In this document: piece after piece, positions 37,157 through 46,613 of the stretch
Layout: every line of letters begins with the position of its first letter
Position numbering within the stretch: position 1 is the stretch's first letter
Translations under genes and position numbers: made by a program
DNA from: Pseudoalteromonas viridis
GTDB lineage: Bacteria > Pseudomonadota > Gammaproteobacteria > Enterobacterales > Alteromonadaceae
Assembly (NCBI RefSeq): GCF_017742995.1
Contig: NZ_CP072425.1
Span: 124,001-188,000 of the forward strand
Direction of reading: 5' to 3'
DNA length: 64,000 nt
The notes under the pieces: generated by a model
The model's database searches: none
Seen by the model: only the letters and a program-made list of their open reading frames with translations
What the model was told of the DNA's origin: nothing

Positions 37157-38698
37157 TTAGTCAGCCTGAGGTCGCATATGCGGGAACAGGATAACGTCTT
37201 TGATAGTCGGAGAATCCGTGAATAACATCACCAGACGGTCAATACCAATCCCCTCACCCGCCGTTGGCGGTAAGCCGTATTCAAGTGCACGGATGTAGTC
37301 ATCGTCGAAGTGCATTGCTTCGTCATCACCGGCATCTTTTTCTTCAACCTGACGGGCAAAGCGTGCAGCCTGATCTTCGGCATCGTTCAGCTCCGAGAAA
37401 CCATTTGCCAGCTCACGACCCCCTACGAAGAACTCAAAGCGATCAGTGATAAACGGGTTTTCGTCATTACGACGTGCCAGCGGTGACACTTCCCACGGAT
37501 ATTCTGTGATGAAAGTCGGCTGGATCAGTTTATGCTCAGCGGTTTCTTCAAAGATTTCACACAGGAACTTACCGGCACCCCAAACGCATTTCTCTGGGAT
37601 CTTCACATGTACTTTCTTCGCGTACGCAACCAGCTCGTCAAAGTGGTTTTCTGGATCTTTAAAGATGTGGGCAGAGGCTTCAGCGTCCGGGCCATACTTG
37701 ATGATCGCATCTGCCATAGACAAACGCTCAAACGCTTTACCGAAATCATACTCGATGGTTTCAAGCACTTCGCCTTCTGCGTTCTTAACCGTGTTAACCA
37801 CAGTAGTAGTGCCCAATACGTCTTGTGCCACAGTACGCAGCATGTCTTCTGTCAGGTTCATCAGGTCGTTGTAATCTGCGTACGCCTGATAGAATTCAAT
37901 CATAGTGAATTCAGGGTTGTGACGAGTCGACAAACCTTCGTTACGGAAGTTACGGTTGATCTCGAAAACGCGATCAAAGCCGCCCACAACCAGGCGCTTA
38001 AGATAAAGCTCTGGTGCGATACGCAGATACATGTCGATGTCCAGCGCATTGTGGTGAGTCACGAACGGACGTGCAGTTGCACCACCTGGGATCACCTGTA
38101 GCATTGGCGTTTCAACTTCCATAAAGTCACGCTCAGCCAGGAAGCGACGAATGCCTTCAATCACTTTCGAGCGAATACGGAAGGTCTCACGGGTTTCCAT
38201 GTTGGTGATCAGATCAACATAACGCTGACGATACTTAGCTTCCTGATCCGTTAAGCCGTGGAACTTTTCTGGCAGCGGACGCAGTGACTTGGTCAGCAGC
38301 TCGTACTGCACCATATCCACATACAAGTCGCCTTTACCAGATTTATGTAGCGGACCAGAAACACCAATGATGTCGCCGATGTCCAGCTGACCATATTTGG
38401 CTTTCAGCTCTTTTTGTACATCTTTAGACGCATATGCCTGAATACGGCCTTTCATGTCTTGTAAAACCAGGAAAGGACCACGTTTGGCAAGGATACGGCC
38501 AGCCACAGAGACCTGATGATCTAACTCAACCAGCTCTTCTTTTGACTTATCACCAAACTTAGCCTGTAGATCAGCCGTATAGTCTTCACGGCGGAAGGTG
38601 TTCGGATGGCCATTGGCACTGCAATTTTCGCGAATTGCATCCAATTTAGCACGACGCTCAGCAATGAGTTTATTCTCGTCTTGGATTTGCTCTGTCAT
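37157..38698 (-). CDS. lysS: Lysyl-tRNA synthetase, class II
   Basis: 513 residues: an N-terminal OB-fold anticodon-binding domain ([24 protein letters not shown]) and a class II catalytic core with motif 1 ([10 protein letters not shown]), motif 2 ([20 protein letters not shown]) and motif 3 ([13 protein letters not shown]). It charges tRNA-Lys. It follows prfB after 27 bases, the standard prfB-lysS pair. A hairpin with T runs lies 27 bases past the stop. Confidence 0.97.
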   Translation of the reverse strand: MTEQIQDENKLIAERRAKLDAIRENCSANGHPNTFRREDYTADLQAKFGDKSKEELVELDHQVSVAGRILAKRGPFLVLQDMKGRIQAYASKDVQKELKAKYGQLDIGDIIGVSGPLHKSGKGDLYVDMVQYELLTKSLRPLPEKFHGLTDQEAKYRQRYVDLITNMETRETFRIRSKVIEGIRRFLAERDFMEVETPMLQVIPGGATARPFVTHHNALDIDMYLRIAPELYLKRLVVGGFDRVFEINRNFRNEGLSTRHNPEFTMIEFYQAYADYNDLMNLTEDMLRTVAQDVLGTTTVVNTVKNAEGEVLETIEYDFGKAFERLSMADAIIKYGPDAEASAHIFKDPENHFDELVAYAKKVHVKIPEKCVWGAGKFLCEIFEETAEHKLIQPTFITEYPWEVSPLARRNDENPFITDRFEFFVGGRELANGFSELNDAEDQAARFARQVEEKDAGDDEAMHFDDDYIRALEYGLPPTAGEGIGIDRLVMLFTDSPTIKDVILFPHMRPQAD

Positions 38699-38725
38699 TT
38701 TTTAGCTCTTAGTTTAGCTTGTTGA

Positions 38726-39824
38726 TTATAGGCCTGATTTCAGGCTGGCTTCGATAAATTTGTCTAGATCACCGTCCAGGACCGCCTGGGTATTACGGTT
38801 CTCAACACCGGTGCGTAAGTCTTTAATACGCGAGTCGTCCAGTACGTAAGAACGGATCTGGCTGCCCCAACCGATATCAGATTTGGCATCTTCCTGGGCC
38901 TGCTTTTCAGCATTTTGCTTTTGCAGTTCCAGCTCAAACAGTTTTGCTTTAAGCTGTTTCATGGCCTGATCTTTGTTTTTGTGCTGTGAACGGTCATTCT
39001 GACACTGCACGACCGTATTGGTCGGCAAGTGAGTAATACGTACCGCAGACTCTGTTCGGTTAACGTGCTGTCCACCGGCACCTGATGCACGGTATACGTC
39101 GATGCGTAAGTCTGCCGGATTGATGTCAATCTCGATGTTGTCGTCGATTTCCGGATACACAAATGCCGAGGCAAACGACGTATGACGGCGGCCACCTGAG
39201 TCGAACGGGCTCTTACGAACCAGACGGTGTACACCGGTTTCTGTGCGCAGCCAGCCGTAAGCGTATTCACCGCTAACACGCAGTGTTGCCCCTTTGATAC
39301 CCGCTACGTCACCATCGGTTGCTTCAACGATTTCAGTTTTAAAGCCTTTCGCTTCCGCCCAGCGCAAATACATACGCAACAACATGTTACACCAGTCCTG
39401 TGCTTCAGTACCGCCGGAGCCTGCCTGCAAGTCAAGATAGGCATCGTTGCTGTCCTGAGCACCAGAGAACATGCGGCGGAACTCCAGCTTTTCAAGCTGG
39501 GCATTCAGACCCTGCACTTCCTGCTCTGCTTCAGCAAAGGTTTCTTCGTCTTCAGCTTCTACTGCCAGCTCAACCAAACCTTCGGCGTCATCTGCACCGC
39601 TGACCAGGTTGTCTATGGTTTCGACTATGGTTTCCAGGCTGGACTTTTCACGGCCCAGCGCTTGTGCCTTTTCAGGCTCATTCCAGACGGCTGGATCTTC
39701 CAGTTCTGCATTGACTTCTTCTAGGCGCTCTTGTTTCAGAGCATAGTCAAAGATACCCCCGAAGAAGTTCAGTACGCTCGCGAATTTCCTTGATTTGATT
39801 AATCACAGGATTCACTTCAAACAT
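38726..39824 (-). CDS. prfB: Peptide chain release factor 2, with programmed +1 frameshift
   Basis: The gene starts at ATG 39824 (GGAG upstream) with [25 protein letters not shown], then meets an in-frame TGA. Skipping one base continues as [12 protein letters not shown] and runs to 38726, giving 365 residues, the length of E. coli RF2. The GGQ motif of peptidyl-tRNA hydrolysis is present ([12 protein letters not shown]). RF2 reads UAA and UGA; the frameshift at its own UGA makes synthesis self-limiting. Followed by lysS. Confidence 0.97.
39746..39760 (-). other. prfB programmed frameshift site
   Basis: On the minus strand GGGGG TAT CTT TGA C: the internal Shine-Dalgarno-like G run, slippery CTT and poorly terminating TGA-C are all as in E. 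coli prfB. Confidence 0.96.
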
Positions 39825-40011
39825 TCACATTACTCCAATTTACGTGATGGTAACGCAGCCAATGGCACACTTTATTTGGCCACTGGGCTGAAAATAGTGT
39901 GACCGCTGTGTGCCCACAAAATGAATAAGCGGTCTAAACGGCCAATACTAACAAATAATAGGCGCAGATATCAGCCCTTGTGGAGAACATTTTACGCCTT
40001 TCTCGCAATTG

Positions 40012-41736
40012 TTAGCAGGCGCGGATCTCCCTGACGATTAACTGCAGGGTAAACTTGCCTCTGAACTCATTAATGTCCAGCTGGTAAGCCAGCTCAGCGG
40101 TCTGTGCAGCCGTGTTAGGCCAGGCCCGTACATCCACGTTAAAGGCAATAGCATCGACCAATTTACCGCTGGGGTGTTTTAACACCAGTTTAAGGTGCTT
40201 ATCGCCAACAATACGCTGTTGCACCAGCTCAAACACGCCACTAAACACCGGCTCGGGGAAATGCTGCCCCCACGGGCCCGCCTGTTGCAGCAACATGGCA
40301 AAGTCCATATTAAAACACTCAGCAGGCAGTTCACCGTCGGTCAGTAATACCGACTGCTTGTGCTCTTCACTGAGGGTTTCGCTGACCAGGGCTTCAAAGG
40401 TACGTTTAAAGTCGCTAAAGTCCGCTTCTCTGATGGTCAATCCGGCGGCCATCGCATGACCACCAAACTTCACTATCAGGTCGGGGTGACGGGTGTTGAT
40501 CTGCTCCAGCAAATCGCGCATGTGCAGGCCTTCTATCGAGCGGCACGACCCTTTGATTTCGTCGTTATCTCCCTGGGCAAAAATAATCGCCGGGCGGTGA
40601 TATTTTTCTTTCAGTCTGCCCGCGAGGATCCCAATCACCCCCTGGTGCCAGTCGTCCTGATATAAACACACCGCATCAGGAATACTTTGCTGAGCAGCGA
40701 CCAGACGTTCAAGCACCGCCTGCGCTTCTTGCTGCATGCCCTGCTCAATCTCACGTCGTTCCTGGTTGAGACTATCCAGCTGAGCGGCGATGCGTCGTGC
40801 CTGATGTTCTTCTTTGGATAACAGGCAGGCAATCCCCAGACTCATGTCATCCAGCCTGCCTGCGGCGTTCAGTCTTGGTGCCAGTGCAAAACCAAAATCG
40901 CTGGCATTGAGCCGCGTCGCGGTACGGTTCGCCACTTCAATCAGCGCTCGGATCCCAGGTCGGGTTTGCCCCTTGCGAATGCGTGCCAGGCCCTGATGTA
41001 CCAAAGTCCGGTTATTCGCATCCAGCGCAACCACATCCGCCACCGTGCCCAATGCCACTATATCCAGCAAGGACGCAAGGTTAGGCTGAGTGAGTCCCTG
41101 GCGCTCGAAATAGCCCGACTCACGCAAATGATGACGAAACGCCACCAGCAGATAAAACGCCACACCAACGCCGGCAATGGATTTTGACGGAAACTGACAA
41201 TCATGGCGGTTTGGATTAACGATGGCATCAGCATTAGGCAGCTGTTCACCCTGCAAGTGATGATCGGTGACCAATACCGAAATACCGGCTTGCTTAACGA
41301 TATCTATGCCTGCCAGACAGGAAATCCCGTTATCGACCGTGATCACCAGTTGTGGCGCCAGCTGAACAATTTGCTCTGCCAATGCCGGGCTCAGGCCATA
41401 GCCCAGACTAAAGCGATCAGGCACCAGATAGTCGACCTGTTGCAGGCCAAACAGACGCAGTCCTTCCATCAGCACGGCAGTGCTGGTTGCCCCATCGGCA
41501 TCGAAATCCCCGACAATCAGCACACTTTGCTGCTGATGCAACGCCGTTTCAAGTAAAGCGCAGGCCTTGTCCATATCACGAAACAGACGGAAATCCAGCA
41601 AAGTGGCTGCACTGTTATCGAGCTCAACGGCCTCTTTCACGCCCCGCGCGGCATAAATCTGCTTAATGACCGGATGAAGATGGGCGGGTAAATGACTGTC
41701 GTCGACACGTAATCTGGGTCGGATCTCTGTTTGCAT
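40012..41736 (-). CDS. recJ: Single-stranded-DNA exonuclease RecJ
   Basis: A 574-residue 5'-3' exonuclease of the DHH family used in recombination and mismatch repair. The metal-binding motifs are VGDFDADGATST, VTVDNGIS-type and VTDHHLQG; the DHHA1 part has KFGGHAMAAGLT. The start at ATG 41736 gives the family N-terminus; extending to 41796 would run through a terminator. It lies downstream of dsbC in the conserved xerD-dsbC-recJ order. A 187-base gap to prfB holds no gene. Confidence 0.94.
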   Translation of the reverse strand: MQTEIRPRLRVDDSHLPAHLHPVIKQIYAARGVKEAVELDNSAATLLDFRLFRDMDKACALLETALHQQQSVLIVGDFDADGATSTAVLMEGLRLFGLQQVDYLVPDRFSLGYGLSPALAEQIVQLAPQLVITVDNGISCLAGIDIVKQAGISVLVTDHHLQGEQLPNADAIVNPNRHDCQFPSKSIAGVGVAFYLLVAFRHHLRESGYFERQGLTQPNLASLLDIVALGTVADVVALDANNRTLVHQGLARIRKGQTRPGIRALIEVANRTATRLNASDFGFALAPRLNAAGRLDDMSLGIACLLSKEEHQARRIAAQLDSLNQERREIEQGMQQEAQAVLERLVAAQQSIPDAVCLYQDDWHQGVIGILAGRLKEKYHRPAIIFAQGDNDEIKGSCRSIEGLHMRDLLEQINTRHPDLIVKFGGHAMAAGLTIREADFSDFKRTFEALVSETLSEEHKQSVLLTDGELPAECFNMDFAMLLQQAGPWGQHFPEPVFSGVFELVQQRIVGDKHLKLVLKHPSGKLVDAIAFNVDVRAWPNTAAQTAELAYQLDINEFRGKFTLQLIVREIRAC

Positions 41737-41783
41737 AACACTCTCTGAACTACCTGATGGCGTGGAGGGAGCCCCCACAAAGC

Positions 41784-41806
41784 AAAAAAGGCCCACAGGC
41801 CTTTTT
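41784..41806. terminator. Intrinsic terminator between dsbC and recJ
   Basis: AAAAAAGGCC, loop CACA, GGCCTTTTT, with T runs on both strands. It would end or attenuate dsbC transcription before recJ. Confidence 0.82.
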
Positions 41807-41832
41807 AGAAATGCTGAGAGTATACCTCAGAT

Positions 41833-42564
41833 TTAGGATTTTTTACTGGCCTGGTTTAACATTTTTGATAATGCTGCCGCTGGCTGATAACCCGGGATCA
41901 TGCTGCCATCTTCCAGAACGATGGCTGGTGTACCTGAAATACCAAAGCTCTGGCCTAACTGATAATGTTCAGCAACGGGTGCCTGACAATTTTTGACGTC
42001 CGGTACCTCATTACCCGCCTTTGCTTCTGTCATTGCCGCAGCTGCATCCTCGGCACACCAGACATTCATCAGACTATTGTACCCGTTACCGCTCAGGCCG
42101 CCGCGCGGAAATGCCAGGTATTTAACTGTGATACCCGCAGCCAGGTAGTCTTCCAGCTCACGGTGTAGTTTACGACAGTAACCACAGGTGATATCGGTAA
42201 AAACAGTGATCTGGTGCTTTTCGTTTTCAGCTTTGTACACAATCATCGAATCCTGATATTGCGCGACGCCACTCTTACGTACATCGCTCAGCGCATCTTC
42301 TGTGATGTTGCGACGATTGGTGACATCAATCATGGTGCCCTGAACCAGGTATTGGCCGTTTGGACTGGCATAAAACACGCCTTTATCCGTGATCACCGTT
42401 TTAAGGCCTGAAATGGGGCTGTCTGACACACTCTTTACCGTTAAACCCAGATCCGCAAACTGAGATGCGATAGGGCTAACCGCCATAGGTGAAACTTCTT
42501 GTGTTGTCTCGGCAAAGGCACCGACACTGAAAGCGAGCGACGCTGCTAAAAGTAACTTTTTCAT
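41833..42564 (-). CDS. dsbC: Thiol:disulfide interchange protein DsbC
   Basis: A 243-residue periplasmic disulfide isomerase with a signal peptide (MKKLLLAASLAFSVGAFA), an N-terminal dimerisation domain and a thioredoxin-fold domain with the CGYC active site and the cis-Pro loop GTPAIV. A second Cys pair (VWC, KNC) matches the structural disulfide of DsbC. Between xerD and recJ, as in E. coli. Confidence 0.95.
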   Translation of the reverse strand: MKKLLLAASLAFSVGAFAETTQEVSPMAVSPIASQFADLGLTVKSVSDSPISGLKTVITDKGVFYASPNGQYLVQGTMIDVTNRRNITEDALSDVRKSGVAQYQDSMIVYKAENEKHQITVFTDITCGYCRKLHRELEDYLAAGITVKYLAFPRGGLSGNGYNSLMNVWCAEDAAAAMTEAKAGNEVPDVKNCQAPVAEHYQLGQSFGISGTPAIVLEDGSMIPGYQPAAALSKMLNQASKKS

Positions 42565-42625
42565 GTTTTTCTCGTAAAATTGCTCTGGTTAATCACTAGG
42601 ACCGGATAACTTCAATTAAATTCCA

Positions 42626-43552
42626 TCACGCCCTAGGATGATGTTGCTGATGAAGCGATTTCAGACGCTCACTGGCAACATGCGTATAGATCTGGGTTGT
42701 CGACAAATCGCTATGGCCTAACATCATTTGCACAACGCGCAGATCCGCCCCATGATTTAGCAAGTGTGTTGCAAACGCATGACGCAGCGTGTGTGGCGAT
42801 AACGGTGACTTAACGTCTGCCAACATAGCATAGTGTTTGATGCGATGCCAAAAAGTTTGCCGGGTCATACCAATCCCCCGCTTCGATGGGAAAACAAAAT
42901 CATTGGCATGCTTAACCATTTGAGCGCGACCCACTTTTAAAAATTGTTCGACCCAGTGCAACGCCTCTTCTCCCATTGGCACCAGCCTTTCTTTGCCACC
43001 TTTACCACGAACCAGCAGTACAGCCTGGCGCAGGTTAATTTGCTCCATCCGCAACCCAACCAACTCAGTGACACGCAATCCCGTTGCATACAACAATTCG
43101 AGCATGGCTTTATCTCTGAGGCCCATGGCATCTTCAACATCAGGAGCGCTTAGCAAAGCTTCCACTTCCTGCTCACTGAGCGTTTTGGGTAGCGCCTGTG
43201 ACAACTTAGGTTGGGCAATATGCGTCATGGGACTGGCAGAAATAACCTGCTTGGTCACCCAGTGCGCATAAAAACGCTTGAGGGCACTCATTGCACGGGC
43301 GGTGCTGCGTGGCTTCAAGCCCTGATCGACCCGATAAGCCAGATAGGCCTCCACATCGGCCCCTGTAATGGTCAACAGAGGTTTATCATCCAACTCGCCA
43401 GACACATAACGGACAAATTTATCCAGGTCTGCGCGGTAGGCTGCCAGCGTATTGTCGCTGAGGCCTTGCTCCAAAAAGAGCATATCCAGAAAAGATTCTA
43501 TCAGTTCATTGTTGCTGAACTTGGCTGGGTCAGATATTTCTAAATCGGTCAC
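42626..43552 (-). CDS. xerD: Tyrosine recombinase XerD
   Basis: A 308-residue site-specific recombinase that resolves chromosome dimers at dif with XerC. SAM-like N-terminal domain, then the catalytic domain with ATGLRVTELVGL (Arg), HTLRHAFATHLL (His-x-x-Arg), MMLGHSDLSTTQIYTHV (His and nucleophilic Tyr). The position upstream of dsbC and divergent from fldB identifies it as xerD rather than xerC. Confidence 0.95.
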   Translation of the reverse strand: MTDLEISDPAKFSNNELIESFLDMLFLEQGLSDNTLAAYRADLDKFVRYVSGELDDKPLLTITGADVEAYLAYRVDQGLKPRSTARAMSALKRFYAHWVTKQVISASPMTHIAQPKLSQALPKTLSEQEVEALLSAPDVEDAMGLRDKAMLELLYATGLRVTELVGLRMEQINLRQAVLLVRGKGGKERLVPMGEEALHWVEQFLKVGRAQMVKHANDFVFPSKRGIGMTRQTFWHRIKHYAMLADVKSPLSPHTLRHAFATHLLNHGADLRVVQMMLGHSDLSTTQIYTHVASERLKSLHQQHHPRA

Positions 43553-43630
43553 GGGGCGCCTGTATCAATTCGTTACACCATAGGGTAGACTTCGCGCCAT
43601 ATAATAACAGCCAATTGAGCGAAGACTACT

Positions 43631-44152
43631 ATGCAGATCGGGTTATTTTACGGTTCAACTACCTGCTACACAGAAATGGCAGCAGAGAAGATGCAGGAGA
43701 TCATAGGTAAAGACATTCTGTCGCTCCACAACATTAAAGACGAGCCGCTAAAAAACGCAGAGCAGTTCGACTTTGTGATTTTCGGTATCTCAACCTGGGA
43801 TTTTGGCGAGTTACAGGAAGACTGGGAGTCACACTGGGACGACATCGATACCGTCAACCTGGCCGGTAAAACCATTGCCTTATTCGGCATGGGCGACCAG
43901 CAAGGTTACGGACAATGGTTCCAGGACGCCCTGGGGATGTTGCATGATAAAATTGCCCCACAAGGCGTCGATTTCATCGGCTACTGGCCCAACAGCAGCG
44001 ATTATGAGTTTGAGGCTTCCAAAGCACTAACGGAAGATAAGAGTCAGTTTGTCGGCCTGGCACTCGACGAAGACAGTCAGTACGAAAAAAGCGATGAACG
44101 CATTGCCAGCTGGATAGAGCAAATCATGACAGAATATAGTGAGTCACTGTAA
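43631..44152 (+). CDS. fldB: Flavodoxin 2
   Basis: A 173-residue FMN electron carrier: phosphate-binding loop [18 protein letters not shown]-contact [13 protein letters not shown] and the [12 protein letters not shown] loop. FldB rather than FldA by its setting next to xerD, as in E. coli, and by the Cys in the loop. Divergent from xerD with a 78-base gap that must hold both promoters. Confidence 0.92.
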   Translation: MQIGLFYGSTTCYTEMAAEKMQEIIGKDILSLHNIKDEPLKNAEQFDFVIFGISTWDFGELQEDWESHWDDIDTVNLAGKTIALFGMGDQQGYGQWFQDALGMLHDKIAPQGVDFIGYWPNSSDYEFEASKALTEDKSQFVGLALDEDSQYEKSDERIASWIEQIMTEYSESL

Positions 44153-44166
44153 CAACACCATAACGA

Positions 44167-44189
44167 TGCGCCGTTTTCACCACGGCGCA
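44167..44189. terminator. Hairpin after fldB
   Basis: TGCGCCG, a 9-base loop and CGGCGCA, followed by ATTT. It separates fldB from the convergent AraC gene. Confidence 0.5.
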
Positions 44190-44207
44190 ATTTGGTTCAG
44201 GCAGTCG

Positions 44208-45188
44208 CTAGCTGCGTTTGTGATACTTCCCCGGAGACACCCCAAACCACCGCTTAAAGGCTTTGTTAAACGCCGCTTGTTCGTTAAACCCTAACTCTCT
44301 TGCCAACTCTGCCAGCGGCAGCGTGCCCAGCAAGTTTTCAGCGCGCCTCATTCGCTCCTCAGTCAATAGTTGTGAATAGCTGGTATGACATTGCTTTAGC
44401 TGCCTTTGTACCTGACGGACCGATTTGTTTAGCACGCCAGCGACCGCGTCCAGCTGACACTGACCCAAGTCGGCACTGGCAGCCAGCATAATACGGATCT
44501 GCGTTGCCAGCGTATGGTGTTGCTGCAATTGCACAAGTGCCTTGTCGGAGAGCCGCTGGAGCGCCTCATGCATTGCGCTATTTGCCCGCCTGAATGGCAA
44601 ACTCAGATAGGCTCGGGGAAATTTAATCTGATTGTGTGGCTGACTGCCAACAACCGGACAGCCAAACCAGTGCGCCAGTTGCGATGCTTCGTTGGCGTTG
44701 AGTGAGCAGGTAAGCGAAACATGCTCAGGCGCAACGGGCTGGGTTAATAAGGCACGCACCATAGCAACCCAGCCAGTCATATTACGCAGAATAACATGGC
44801 GGGTCGTCTGTAAATTGGGCAGCCAGTCAAGCACAGCCCAGTCCCCCTGATGATGAAATTTGGCTTGTCCAATGCTGGCCACCAGCTGATCGTAATGCAG
44901 TAACGCCATCAGTGCCTGATTAAGGTTTTCGCAGTTTTCCACCAGATAGCCCAGCACGCCGTAATCCGCGGACTGGATCTGCTGACCCAGATGAAAGCCA
45001 AATAACGGGTCGCAGGTTTGCTGTGCTCCAAACTGCAAAACTTGCTCATATTCAGCAAGCCCCACCCGATTAACCTGCTCAAACTCTGCGCCGCGCGTCG
45101 GTGCAACGGCATCGCCGCACGTCACCCCCTGGCGCTCCAGATACAACAGCACACTGCTGAAATAATTTTTGTCTAAGGTATTTTCCAT
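44208..45188 (-). CDS. AraC-family transcriptional regulator (Arabinose_bd type)
   Basis: About 326 residues. The N-terminal two thirds resemble the effector domain of OruR/ArgR-like AraC proteins (FGFHLGQQIQSADYGVLGYLVENCENLNQAL); the C-terminal HTH_18 has LAELARELGFNEQAAFNKAFKRWFGVSPGKYH. Start taken at ATG 45188, from which the family N-terminus begins; upstream codons to 45419 are not similar. It is divergent from the SRPBCC / hydroxylase pair and is the likely regulator of that pair. Confidence 0.85.
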   Translation of the reverse strand: MENTLDKNYFSSVLLYLERQGVTCGDAVAPTRGAEFEQVNRVGLAEYEQVLQFGAQQTCDPLFGFHLGQQIQSADYGVLGYLVENCENLNQALMALLHYDQLVASIGQAKFHHQGDWAVLDWLPNLQTTRHVILRNMTGWVAMVRALLTQPVAPEHVSLTCSLNANEASQLAHWFGCPVVGSQPHNQIKFPRAYLSLPFRRANSAMHEALQRLSDKALVQLQQHHTLATQIRIMLAASADLGQCQLDAVAGVLNKSVRQVQRQLKQCHTSYSQLLTEERMRRAENLLGTLPLAELARELGFNEQAAFNKAFKRWFGVSPGKYHKRS

Positions 45189-45278
45189 GTCGCATTTGGA
45201 CAAATTTACGTCGCCTTTTCGCAAGATTGCCAGATAAAGCTTATTTACACTAGAAAAAACTGTGAATAAGGAAACACC

Positions 45279-45713
45279 ATGGTCAATATTCGTTGTCACA
45301 AAGAAGTCGCCGCTGAACCACATCAGGTCCTGGAAACCCTGCTTGACCACCCGCGCCTGAACCGTTTTTTTAATGCCCAATTTAAAGTTGTGCAAAGTGC
45401 AGTCCACCCCGAAATTCACGGCGGCAGTGGCTGTATTCGCGAAGTACGTATGCTGGGGATCCGTTTTTATGAGCAGATCTTACATGCCGATCACAGCGTA
45501 ATTCGCTACCAAATTGTGGGCGACTTTCCGGTTAAGCAACATCATGGTGAGATCCGCCTTCGCCACAACACAGAAAAGCAGTCCACACGCGTTGATTACC
45601 ATGTACGCTTTGCTGCCCCCGCCTATGTACCGGGCTTTGTGCTGCGCCGGCTGATAACACGAGACATTAACCTTGCATTGACCCGCCTGGAGGCCCTGTA
45701 TGCCACCTGTTGA
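45279..45713 (+). CDS. SRPBCC (START-like) family protein
   Basis: A 144-residue single-domain protein with the SRPBCC layout: N-terminal CHKEVAAEPHQVLETLLDH strand-helix, central antiparallel strands (GCIREVRMLGIRFYEQIL, RVDYHVRFAAP) and a long C-terminal helix ending TRLEALYA. Such proteins bind lipids or hydrophobic ligands in a deep pocket. Its end overlaps the start of the hydroxylase-type gene by 14 bases, a sign of translational coupling. Confidence 0.72.
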   Translation: MVNIRCHKEVAAEPHQVLETLLDHPRLNRFFNAQFKVVQSAVHPEIHGGSGCIREVRMLGIRFYEQILHADHSVIRYQIVGDFPVKQHHGEIRLRHNTEKQSTRVDYHVRFAAPAYVPGFVLRRLITRDINLALTRLEALYATC

Positions 45714-46515
45714 ACTCATTTTACTCTTGCTCAGCCCGGTGTTTCTCATCGCCATAGCCTTAGAATATCGCGCAGCCCGCAAACACTATCGTCTCAAAGA
45801 CAGCCTGCACAATGTGGCACTTGCCTTGCTGCACCAGGGTAGTGATATGCTGGCTCTACTGTTACTGATGCCGCTGTTTTACTGGTTGCATCGCTTTGCT
45901 CTGTTTGACATTGAGCTCACTGCGGTCACGCTGTTTGGGGCATTTTTACTCCAGGATTTTCTGTATTACTGGTTTCACCGGGCTTCGCACCATGTTCACT
46001 GGCTGTGGCTGGCACATGTGGTGCATCACAGCTCCCGGCACATGAACTTCTCTACCGCCTTTCGCCAGAGCCTGCTTTATCCGTTGGTGGGTATGTGGCT
46101 GTTCTGGACACCTATGATAGTGCTGGGCTTTGCACCTGAGCTGGTATTAGCCATAGTGGCGATTAACCTCGCCTTTCAGTTTTTTGTTCATACCCAAGTT
46201 ATCGGCCAGCTGGGCTGGCTTGAGCAGGTGTTTAATACCCCAACGCACCACCGTATTCATCATGCCAGCAACCCCTGCTATCTGGACAAAAACTTTGCCG
46301 GTGTCTTAATCATCTGGGACAAGCTGTTTGGCACCTACACAGATGCACAGCCGTCGGAGCAGATCCGCTATGGTATTGTCGGCAGTGCGCCACAAGATAC
46401 CCTGCTATCAATTAATTTCCATGAGTGCCGGATATTACTCAGTAAACTGAAAAAAGCACCGGGATTCAAAGAGAAACTCCGTCAGCTATTTTCAGCGCCA
46501 CGGCATTTACCCTAG
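45700..46515 (+). CDS. Sterol desaturase / fatty acid hydroxylase family membrane protein
   Basis: 271 residues with four or more membrane helices and the diiron histidine clusters of the family: HRASHHVHW, HVVHHSS and HHRIHHA. Members add hydroxyl groups to or desaturate lipids at the membrane face. Substrate not evident. Coupled to the SRPBCC gene, which may present the lipid, and divergent from an AraC regulator. Confidence 0.88.
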   Translation: MPPVELILLLLSPVFLIAIALEYRAARKHYRLKDSLHNVALALLHQGSDMLALLLLMPLFYWLHRFALFDIELTAVTLFGAFLLQDFLYYWFHRASHHVHWLWLAHVVHHSSRHMNFSTAFRQSLLYPLVGMWLFWTPMIVLGFAPELVLAIVAINLAFQFFVHTQVIGQLGWLEQVFNTPTHHRIHHASNPCYLDKNFAGVLIIWDKLFGTYTDAQPSEQIRYGIVGSAPQDTLLSINFHECRILLSKLKKAPGFKEKLRQLFSAPRHLP

Positions 46516-46552
46516 CCAGCTCACACGTCGGTCAAAAAAATCACGTTTTATC

Positions 46553-46603
46553 GTTTACTTTTACACCGGAACAAAAGTAAACTGCACGGTGTAGTTTACT
46601 TTT
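46553..46603. promoter_or_regulatory. Three-copy operator upstream of the MBL lipoprotein gene
   Basis: GTTTACTTTT at 46553-46562, its reverse complement AAAAGTAAAC at 46573-46582, and GTTTACTTTT again at 46594-46603. The copies are 20 and 21 bases apart, two helical turns, with ACACCG / CGGTGT between them. The last copy is 10 bases before the ATG. Confidence 0.65.
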
Positions 46604-46613
46604 AGGTAGCACA

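Noticed and set aside
41737..41796. Longer N-terminus of RecJ
   Set aside because: The extension would be encoded across an intrinsic terminator, and the family starts at ATG 41736.
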